From Planctomycetota bacterium (lineage in GTDB: Bacteria > Planctomycetota > UBA1135), in contig JALUUN010000408.1 in assembly GCA_027021325.1 (NCBI GenBank), positions 1 through 8,773 on the forward strand: DNA of 8,773 nt, in the 5' to 3' direction. A program made the translations under genes and the position numbers. How positions within the stretch are numbered: position 1 is the first letter of the stretch; the number at the start of each line of letters is the position of its first letter. Positions 1 to 5,709 of this stretch are shown here, piece by piece. The notes under the pieces were generated by a model. That model was not told the origin of the DNA. It was given only the letters and a program-made list of their open reading frames with translations, and did not search any database.

Positions 1-992
1 GGACCTTCTACAACGCCGGCGGCCTCCTGCCCGGGACCGACCCGGCCCTGGCCGGCGAGATCCTGGTCATCGGCGGGCACCACGACCACGCCGGCATCGG
101 CGGCCCCGGCGCCATGGGCTTCCCCGGGGAGATCCACAACGGCGCCGACGACAACGCCTCCGGCGCCGCCGGCGTCCTGGAACTCGCCGAGTACTTCGTC
201 GCCCACCCGACGCGGCGTCCGATCCTCTTCCTGACCTTCGCCGGCGAGGAGAGCGGCCTGCTCGGCAGCCAGTGGTTCGTGGAGTCCGGCCCGGTGCCTC
301 GGGAACGGATCCGGGCCATGCTCAACCTGGACATGGTCGGCCGCAGCCGCAACGGCTACCTCTTCCTCGGCGGCCTCGGCACCGCCCGGGAGTTCCACGA
401 TCTCCTGGATCCGGTCCTCGAGGAGAGCCGCCTGCGGCTCGAACTCAGCGACCTCGGCGAGGCTCCGAGCGACAACTCGAGTTTCTATCGCGCCGGCATC
501 CCGTCGCTCTTCTTCTTCACCCACATCCACGAGGACTACCACATGCCCGGCGACGATCCCGAGAAGATCGACTACGCCGCGGAGGTGCGGATCCTCGATC
601 TGGTGCGGCGCATCGCCGAGACCCTGAACAACACGCCCTCGCCCCTGACCTGGAAGGAGAGCCCGGGCATGGGCATGCCGGCCGACTTCCAGCAGCGCAT
701 GATGGAGCACTTCCAGCGCATCGCCGAGCGCCGACAGCAACAAGGACGCCTCGGCATCCTCCAGACCACCGAGGAAGGCGGCTTGGTGCGGGTGGGCGCG
801 GTGCGCCCCGGCGGCGCCGCGGAGGCCGCCGGCCTCCAGGCCGGCGACCGGATCCTGGAGCTCGACGGCAGAAGGGTGCGCAGCCTCGACGACCTGCGGC
901 GCGCCCTGGGCGGGCACCTCAAGGGAGACACCGTCCCGGTGACGGTCGAGCGCGAGGGGCAGCGGCTGGAGCTCCAGGTCACCCTGCGTTAG
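1..992 (+). CDS. M28 family zinc aminopeptidase-like protein with C-terminal PDZ domain (5' partial)
   Basis: This reads open from base 3 to a TAG stop at 990-992; the N-terminus lies outside the window. It looks like a co-catalytic two-zinc M28 exopeptidase, probably periplasmic or secreted. All expected metal and catalytic motifs are visible: GGHHDH (zinc His at 78-80, supporting Asp at 84-86), GADDNASG with the bridging Asp, AGEES (catalytic Glu and zinc Glu at 246-251), NLDMVG (zinc Asp at 330-332), and YHMPGDD (last zinc His at 540-542). A Gln-rich, probably helical linker follows. From about 744 to the end comes a PDZ domain with an RLGIL ligand-binding loop, the usual GLQAGDRIL turn and a final beta strand. 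In secreted proteases a PDZ usually binds C-terminal tails or regulates access, but the substrate here is unknown. The missing start should hold a signal peptide and perhaps a PA domain. The 3' end overlaps the convergent gene by 14 bases. I am sure of the family, not of the substrate. Confidence 0.93.
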   Translation, partial: TFYNAGGLLPGTDPALAGEILVIGGHHDHAGIGGPGAMGFPGEIHNGADDNASGAAGVLELAEYFVAHPTRRPILFLTFAGEESGLLGSQWFVESGPVPRERIRAMLNLDMVGRSRNGYLFLGGLGTAREFHDLLDPVLEESRLRLELSDLGEAPSDNSSFYRAGIPSLFFFTHIHEDYHMPGDDPEKIDYAAEVRILDLVRRIAETLNNTPSPLTWKESPGMGMPADFQQRMMEHFQRIAERRQQQGRLGILQTTEEGGLVRVGAVRPGGAAEAAGLQAGDRILELDGRRVRSLDDLRRALGGHLKGDTVPVTVEREGQRLELQVTLR

Positions 993-1701
993 GGCCGGCC
1001 GGGAGGACCTCCACCGGCCGCGGCCCGCCGGGCGCCACCTCCGGGACCACGAGGAGGATCCGCCGCGGCGCCGCCGGCGGCCAGGACGGCGCCGGCTCGG
1101 GCAGCTGGACCTCCCAGGTCTCCCCGGGCACGGTGCCACGCAGGAAGGCCCGCCAGAGCAGCGGGTCGCCCCGGTCTGCGGCGACCGGCAGGGTGCGCCA
1201 GGCCTCCTCCCCTTCGCGGCGGGCCAGGAGCACCGCCGCTGGACGGCCGAAGAGGCGGAAGCGGAGCGCCGCCCAGCCCGGCCCCCACTCGACCTCGCCG
1301 GGGTGTTCCCAGGGCGCCAGCCCCCAGCGCAGGCGTCCGCCCTCCAGGAGGAGGCGGCGCCCGCCGGGCCCGTCCGGGGAGGGATCCTCCTCCAGGAGCC
1401 GGCCCAGGAAGAAGCCGGGCACTTCCGCCGGCCCGGGCCGGCCCTCGCCGTCCAGGCGCCGCCAGGTGCCCTCGGGATCCAGGAGCCAGAAGCTGCCGGC
1501 GGTGAAGCGCAGGCGCTCCGCCTGGACCTCCCGGGTGCCGAGGGGGCGGAGCAGGACGTCGAAGAGAAGCAGCCGGCGACCGCCCCGGTCCAGGACCGCG
1601 ACGCGGCCGTGGCGGGGCGACCAGGCGGCGGCCCGGGGCTGCTCCAGCCCGGCAGCCGGCTCCTGGGCGGCGAGGAAAAGGAGCAGCGAAGAAAGCAGCA
1701 T
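979..1701 (-). CDS. Secreted protein of unknown family, beta-rich
   Basis: A 240-residue protein read from ATG at 1701 down to TGA at 979-981. I do not recognise the family. Residues 1-18 form a signal-peptide-like segment (LLSSLLLFLAA, then AAG), so export is likely. The mature part is rich in Trp, Leu, Arg and Gly. At about residues 25-85 it shows short beta-strand phrases (AAAWSPRHGRVAVLD, RRLLLFDV, GSFWLLDPEGTWRRLD) that recall one or two beta-propeller blades, but they are too few and weak to name. The C-terminus is Pro-rich. Codons end almost always in G or C, and the amino-acid mix is protein-like, unlike the Gln/Pro/Arg-rich opposite frames. An in-frame GTG at 1731 would add ten residues with two Arg, giving a more classical signal-peptide n-region; I prefer the ATG because a TACGAT box lies ten bases before it. 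It is divergent from the repeat-protein gene and converges on the peptidase. Confidence 0.72.
   Translation of the reverse strand: MLLSSLLLFLAAQEPAAGLEQPRAAAWSPRHGRVAVLDRGGRRLLLFDVLLRPLGTREVQAERLRFTAGSFWLLDPEGTWRRLDGEGRPGPAEVPGFFLGRLLEEDPSPDGPGGRRLLLEGGRLRWGLAPWEHPGEVEWGPGWAALRFRLFGRPAAVLLARREGEEAWRTLPVAADRGDPLLWRAFLRGTVPGETWEVQLPEPAPSWPPAAPRRILLVVPEVAPGGPRPVEVLPAGPNAG
992..1026 (+). terminator. GC-rich hairpin at the peptidase stop codon, possible terminator without a U-tract
   Basis: The arm GGGCC (992-996) pairs with GGCCC (1022-1026), and GGCCGG (997-1002) pairs with CCGGCC (1014-1019). A two-base bulge lies at 1020-1021, and the loop has some internal pairing. The stem begins at the last base of the peptidase TAG. 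No T-run follows on this strand, so it would have to act as a U-less terminator or as a 3' stabilising structure. It also lies inside the 3' coding end of the opposite-strand gene. The fold is seen in the sequence; the function is inferred. Strong GC palindromes are common by chance in DNA of this composition. Confidence 0.33.
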
Positions 1702-1710
1702 GCCGGTTCG

Positions 1711-1716
1711 TATCGT
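1711..1716 (+). promoter_or_regulatory. -10-like element TATCGT for the repeat protein and permease
   Basis: TATCGT fits TANNNT and is one of the few AT-containing spots in the region. It would place a transcript start near 1723, about 20 bases before the ATG at 1744. The short leader has no clear Shine-Dalgarno sequence. The same seven bases (TATCGTA) read as TACGATA on the other strand, so one symmetric site could serve both divergent genes. The assignment is inferred from position only. Confidence 0.4.
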
Positions 1717-1717
1717 A
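1712..1717 (-). promoter_or_regulatory. -10-like element TACGAT for the secreted unknown protein
   Basis: Read on the minus strand, TACGAT fits TANNNT and ends ten bases before the ATG at 1701. Transcription would then start at or within a few bases of the start codon, giving a leaderless or nearly leaderless mRNA. No Shine-Dalgarno sequence is visible, and no convincing -35 element lies about 17 bases upstream. It overlaps the plus-strand element TATCGT. Confidence 0.45.
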
Positions 1718-1743
1718 GAGGGTTCCCGCACAGCTCCGAGCCC

Positions 1744-4700
1744 ATGCGCCGGCCCCTCCCGCTCCTCGTCCTGGTCCTGATCCTGGCAGGCCTCGGCCTC
1801 CTCCTCGGGCCCTGGGATGGAACCGAACCGGAGAGCGCGGCGTCGCCCTCCCTGTCCGGGGCCGCCTCGCCGGCCCGCGAGGCCGTCGCGGCGCCAGCGC
1901 CGGAGGGCGGTCCGGAACGCCAGAACGCAGCGCTCCTCCGGCTGACGGCGCTGGACGCCGAGGGAGGCGTGCTCGCCCCGGCCCGCTTCCTCCTGGAGGA
2001 GGCCGACGGCACCCTGCGCATCGCCGAAGCCCCGGAAGGGCACCTGGAACGGCCTGCCGGCCGCCGCCCGCGCCGCGCCGCCGCCCTGGCCGCCGGCCGC
2101 TGGTCGGCGCCGGCCGTCCCCGGCGAGGGCACCGAGGTCCTCCTTCGCACCGACCGCCCGGCCGCCCTCCTGGAAGTGCGCGTGGACCGGAGCGAGCTGC
2201 CTGGCGAACCCTACGCCTGGCGTCTGGACTTCGCCGGCCCCCTCCCCGGCGGCGGCGAGGAGGCCCTGGCCCTGGGGCGCATGCTGAGCCTCCTGCACGG
2301 CGGCTGGCAGGAGAGCCGGGAGGAGATCCTGAGCATCCCGGATCTCGCCCCCGGGCTGTGGACGCTGCGTCTGCGCAGCGAGCGCGCCGCCCCCGCCCGC
2401 GGCAGCGTACGCCTGGAGGGCCCCGGGCCCGCGGTCCTCGAGCTGCGCCTGCGCGCCGGCGGCTTCGTCGCCGGCCGCGTCGGCGACGAAGAGGGCCGGC
2501 CGGTGGCGGATGCGGTGGTCGGCGTCCTGCCGGACGCGAGCCTCCTGCCGCGGCTGCTCCAGGTCGCCGGCGACGAGGCCGATCCCTTCGGGCTCCTGGA
2601 GCGGCTGCCCGGCGGGACGGTGACCCGAAGCGACCCTCGCGGCGCCTTCCGGGCGGGACCGCTCGCCCCCGGCGACTATCAGGTCGTGGTCCTGGCCCGG
2701 GGCTTCGAGCCCAGGACCCTTCCGCGCCTGGTCCGCGTCGAGGCCGGCGGCACCACCGTGGCTGCGGTGCCTCCCCTGCGCCCGGCCCGCTTCCTGGAGC
2801 TCCAGGTCCTGGACGAGACCACGGGCGCCCCCCTCACCCAGGCGCTGGTGGACTGGCGGCCTCTGGCCGAGGGCGGCCCCACCTTGGCCGCCCTGTGGCC
2901 CTGGGCGCACGGCGGCGCGACGGATGCCGAGGGACGGTGTCGCCTCGGCCCCCTGCCCGGGCCGCGCCTGGAGCTCCGGGTGCGCGCCGCCGGCCACGCC
3001 GAGCACCGCGAACGCCTCGACGGACTGCCTCCGGGTCCCCATGTCGTCCGGCTCCTCCCCGGCCTCCAGCTGAGCGGTCGGGTGCTGGCGGGAGCCGAGG
3101 GCGAGCCGGTGGCCGGGGCCCGGGTGGCGGCGCGGCCGGCGCGGACCGCCTTCGACCTCCTCGGCGCCTGGACCCGCGAGGCCGGCACCGGCCCCGAGAC
3201 CCGGAGCGCCGAGGACGGCACCTTCACCCTCGACGGCCTCGGCCCGGGTCTCTGGGAAGTGACCGCCGAAGCCGAGGGCTTCGCCCCGGCGCGGAGCGAG
3301 GTCCTGGACCTGCTGCCGGGCGCCCCGCCGGCCCCGCTCCTCCTCCGCCTCGGGCGCGGCGGCGCCCTCCGCATCCTCGTCCAGGACGAGGAGGGCCGGC
3401 CGCGGGCCGGCGACGCGGTGAGCGTCTTCGGCCTGGAGAACCGGGAGTCGCGCGCCGGCCAGACCGGGGAGGACGGCGCCCTCCTGTTCGAGAACCTGCC
3501 ACCAGGGCGCTACACCGTGACCTGCTTCCAGACCGGAACGAGCGGCTTCGAGGGCTTTCTGAGCGGGGAGCTCGCAGGAATGGCCACGGATTCGGCCTTC
3601 GTCGAGGTGGCCGAGGGCGAGCGTGCCGAGGTCCTCCTCGGTGGCCTCCGGCCGCGCACCCTCCTGCGCGGCTTCGTCACCCGCGGCGGCCAGCCCGCCC
3701 CCGGACTGACAGCCATGCTCACTTCCGGCGCCGCCTTCCTCTCGGCGAGCACCGACCAGGACGGCTACTACGAGATCGACGGCGTCCCCGAGGGCACCTG
3801 GCTCCTGTCGGTCGGCGAGGTGAACCTCGGCGGCGGCTCGGCCTGGACCACGACCGTCGAGCTCCGGGGCGAGGCGGTGCGCGATCTGGACGTGGAGCTT
3901 CCGGCCCACGGCCTGCGCGTTCGGGTCCTCGACGCCGTGACCGGAGATCCCCTGAGCGGGATGCCGGTCCTGGTCCGCCCGCCGGGCAACGTCCAGGGCG
4001 CGGGCTACCGGAACACGGGCGCCGACGGTGTCGCCGAGTTCCCCTACCTCGAGGCCGGGACCTGGGTGGTCACCGCCGGTCCCGGCGCCCTGCCCCTCCT
4101 CGGCAGCCAGGGGGACTGGTCCACGGAGACCCTCCACGGCCTGCACCTGGGGCCGGAGTCCTCGGGCTTCACCGAGGTCGAACTGCGCCTGCGCCCGCCG
4201 GCCCAGCTGGAGGTCCGGGTCCTCGATCTCCAGGGCCGGCCGCTCTCCGGTGCCGGCGTCTTCTATCTCGACGCCGAGGGGCAGCCCGTCAGCCTGGTCG
4301 CTCTCCAGGCCACGGACGCCGACGGGCGTCTCCTTCTGGAGCACCTGCCGCCGGGGCCGGGCGAGGTCCTGGCCCGGCACCCGGCCGCGGGCGAGGCGCG
4401 GCGGAAGGTGGAGCTCGCCCCCGGAGCGACGGCGGAGGTGGAGCTGCGCCTGGACCCGGGCACGCTGGTCACGGTCCTGGTCCTGGACCGCGAGGGTCGC
4501 CCGGCCCGGGGCGTCCAGGCCCTGCTCCTCGACGAACACGGCGCCCCGGTCTCGGCGCTCTGGACGGGCATGCAGGCCATGGCCGCGAGCCTCGACTACC
4601 TGCAAGGCGGCGAACAGCGGCTCGGCCCCGTCGGCCCGGGCGACTACACCTTGCTGCTCACGCGCCCCGGCGGCCCCGCCTCCCGCGAGCCCCTGCGCCT

Positions 4701-4761
4701 CTCCCCCGGCCAGCCGGAGCTGCGCCTGAGCCGGAGCTGGCCGCCCGAGCCCTCGGACTGA
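1744..4761 (+). CDS. Membrane-anchored protein of tandem carboxypeptidase-regulatory-like beta-sandwich repeats
   Basis: A 1005-residue protein. It starts with two Arg and one strongly hydrophobic segment (about residues 5-22, LPLLVLVLILAGLGLLLG), a signal anchor with no obvious cleavage site, then an Ala/Pro/Ser/Glu-rich linker to about residue 60. The rest should be extracytoplasmic. From about residue 240 it is built of eight units of 84-109 residues, beginning near 240, 349, 441, 540, 638, 722, 820 and 907; one or two more diverged units fill 62-239. Each unit follows the same plan: a strand such as LEVRVLD, then GRPLSGA, a TDADGR-type turn, LPPG.Y.V, and a closing strand ending PG....LRL. 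This is the transthyretin/carboxypeptidase-D regulatory-like fold, common in large envelope proteins. No peptidase, kinase or TonB-barrel domain is present, so the role is probably structural or binding; the ligand is unknown. The ATG at 1744 is chosen because it begins the anchor; the in-frame sequence upstream is the shadow of the opposite gene. The permease follows four bases later. Confidence 0.85.
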   Translation: MRRPLPLLVLVLILAGLGLLLGPWDGTEPESAASPSLSGAASPAREAVAAPAPEGGPERQNAALLRLTALDAEGGVLAPARFLLEEADGTLRIAEAPEGHLERPAGRRPRRAAALAAGRWSAPAVPGEGTEVLLRTDRPAALLEVRVDRSELPGEPYAWRLDFAGPLPGGGEEALALGRMLSLLHGGWQESREEILSIPDLAPGLWTLRLRSERAAPARGSVRLEGPGPAVLELRLRAGGFVAGRVGDEEGRPVADAVVGVLPDASLLPRLLQVAGDEADPFGLLERLPGGTVTRSDPRGAFRAGPLAPGDYQVVVLARGFEPRTLPRLVRVEAGGTTVAAVPPLRPARFLELQVLDETTGAPLTQALVDWRPLAEGGPTLAALWPWAHGGATDAEGRCRLGPLPGPRLELRVRAAGHAEHRERLDGLPPGPHVVRLLPGLQLSGRVLAGAEGEPVAGARVAARPARTAFDLLGAWTREAGTGPETRSAEDGTFTLDGLGPGLWEVTAEAEGFAPARSEVLDLLPGAPPAPLLLRLGRGGALRILVQDEEGRPRAGDAVSVFGLENRESRAGQTGEDGALLFENLPPGRYTVTCFQTGTSGFEGFLSGELAGMATDSAFVEVAEGERAEVLLGGLRPRTLLRGFVTRGGQPAPGLTAMLTSGAAFLSASTDQDGYYEIDGVPEGTWLLSVGEVNLGGGSAWTTTVELRGEAVRDLDVELPAHGLRVRVLDAVTGDPLSGMPVLVRPPGNVQGAGYRNTGADGVAEFPYLEAGTWVVTAGPGALPLLGSQGDWSTETLHGLHLGPESSGFTEVELRLRPPAQLEVRVLDLQGRPLSGAGVFYLDAEGQPVSLVALQATDADGRLLLEHLPPGPGEVLARHPAAGEARRKVELAPGATAEVELRLDPGTLVTVLVLDREGRPARGVQALLLDEHGAPVSALWTGMQAMAASLDYLQGGEQRLGPVGPGDYTLLLTRPGGPASREPLRLSPGQPELRLSRSWPPEPSD
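2461..4761 (+). repeat. Array of eight diverged protein-level repeat units
   Basis: Unit starts lie near 2461, 2788, 3064, 3361, 3655, 3907, 4201 and 4462. The periodicity is in the protein (strand, GRP..GA, D.DG, LPPG, closing LRL), not in the DNA, so the duplications are old or recoded. The units nearest each other in wording are those at 3361, 4201 and 4462, with cores such as VQDEEGRPRAG, VLDLQGRPLSG and VLDREGRPARG. Unit boundaries are by eye and could shift by about ten residues. Confidence 0.7.
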
Positions 4762-4765
4762 AGCC

Positions 4766-5686
4766 TTGCTGCTCCTGCAAGCGGCCCAGGCCCCCTTCGC
4801 GGCGGCCGGTGAGATCGCGGCCCTGGCCTCGGCCGGCTGCTGGGGAGTGGCGACCGTCCTCTTCCGCGAACGCCTGTTCCGCCACCCGGCGCTGGCGACG
4901 GCCCTCTGGAAGAACCTCCTGGCGGCCGTCCTCCTCGGACTGCTCTGCGCGGCCCTGGCCGCCCTCGGCCGCCGCGGCGCGCCGCCCTCGGGCCGCGACC
5001 TCGGCCTCCTCCTGGGAAGCGGCGCCCTGGGCATCGGGCTGGGCGACTGGCTCTACTTCGCCGCCCTCGCCCACCTCGGGGTCACCCGCACCCTGATCCT
5101 GATCCAGATGACGCCGATCCTCACCGCAGCCGGCGCCTGGGCCGTCTTCGGGGAGGTCCTGGGCCCGCTGCAGTGGGCCGGCGCGGCAGCCGTGGTCGGC
5201 GGAGGCATCCTTGCCGAGTCGGCGCCGCGCCCGCGCCGCCGGGGCGACGCCGCGGGGGTCCTGGCGGCGGTCTTCACCGCCCTTCTCTGGTCCACGGGCA
5301 ACCTCCTGAGCCGCGCCGGCCTCGGCCGGGTCGAGCCCCTGGAGGCCAGCGTCTGGCGCCTCCTGGGCTCGGCGGCGGTCCTGGTCGCCATCCTCCTCCT
5401 GCACCGGGGAGCCGCCGGCCTGCGCGCCTTCGCCGCCGACCGCCGCGCGCAGCGCGAGCTCACCCCGCCGGCCCTGATCGGGACCGTCCTCGGCATCGTC
5501 CTCCTGAACGCCGGCCTGAAGTGGGCGCCCACGGGCGCGGCGACCAGCCTCTCGGCCGCCACCCCCCTCTTCTCCATCCCTCTGGCGGTGCTCCTCCTGG
5601 GCGAGCGCCATCCGCTCCGGGCCTGGGCCGGGGCCGCCCTCGTCGCCGCCGGAGTGGTCCTGTTCCTGGGCGCGGCCGGCCTCTGA
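4766..5686 (+). CDS. EamA/DMT superfamily permease
   Basis: A 306-residue integral inner-membrane protein with two homologous EamA halves, about residues 16-149 and 164-303, and probably ten membrane helices in all. The first half has GCWGVATVLFRERL, GLGDWLYFAALAHLG and TPILTAAGAWAVFGE. The second has ALLWSTGNLLSRAGL and ATPLFSIPLAVLLLGE, the usual end-of-repeat signature. The halves are joined by a basic loop (PRPRRRG, near 154-160). The length is normal for the family. Members export metabolites, amino acids or drugs, or import small solutes; the substrate cannot be read from sequence. The start is the TTG at 4766: an in-frame stop lies at 4727-4729, no ATG is available, and the next in-frame GTG is already inside the first helix. 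It begins four bases after the preceding stop with no clear ribosome binding site, so translation is probably coupled to the repeat protein. Confidence 0.9.
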   Translation: MLLLQAAQAPFAAAGEIAALASAGCWGVATVLFRERLFRHPALATALWKNLLAAVLLGLLCAALAALGRRGAPPSGRDLGLLLGSGALGIGLGDWLYFAALAHLGVTRTLILIQMTPILTAAGAWAVFGEVLGPLQWAGAAAVVGGGILAESAPRPRRRGDAAGVLAAVFTALLWSTGNLLSRAGLGRVEPLEASVWRLLGSAAVLVAILLLHRGAAGLRAFAADRRAQRELTPPALIGTVLGIVLLNAGLKWAPTGAATSLSAATPLFSIPLAVLLLGERHPLRAWAGAALVAAGVVLFLGAAGL

Positions 5687-5696
5687 GGCGCGCGGC

Positions 5697-5702
5697 TATC
5701 CT
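5697..5702 (+). promoter_or_regulatory. -10-like element TATCCT, leaderless start of the biotin carboxylase
   Basis: TATCCT fits TANNNT and ends seven bases before the ATG at 5710, the spacing expected if transcription starts at the A of the start codon. The 23 bases between the permease stop and this ATG hold no Shine-Dalgarno sequence. No -35 match is evident. Read-through from the permease is also possible. Confidence 0.5.
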
Positions 5703-5709
5703 CCAGCCC

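Noticed and set aside
1303..1743. In-frame N-terminal extension of the repeat protein.
   Set aside because: It is low-complexity Gln/Pro/Gly/Glu sequence antisense to the secreted protein, with no homology-like features. The ATG at 1744 begins a clear signal anchor.
272..1780. A 502-residue plus-strand frame across the peptidase and the secreted gene.
   Set aside because: Arg/Pro-rich shadow spanning two real genes on opposite strands, with no domain-like content.
979..5034. A 1351-residue minus-strand open frame spanning the secreted gene and all of the repeat-protein gene.
   Set aside because: Only the last 240 codons look like protein. The rest is Gly/Ala/Gln/Glu-rich antisense of the repeat gene, open because GC-ending codons avoid stops. 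The real gene starts at the ATG at 1701.
2358..5096. A 912-residue plus-strand frame within the repeat gene.
   Set aside because: Arg/Pro/Gly/Ala-rich out-of-frame shadow that crosses into the permease gene.
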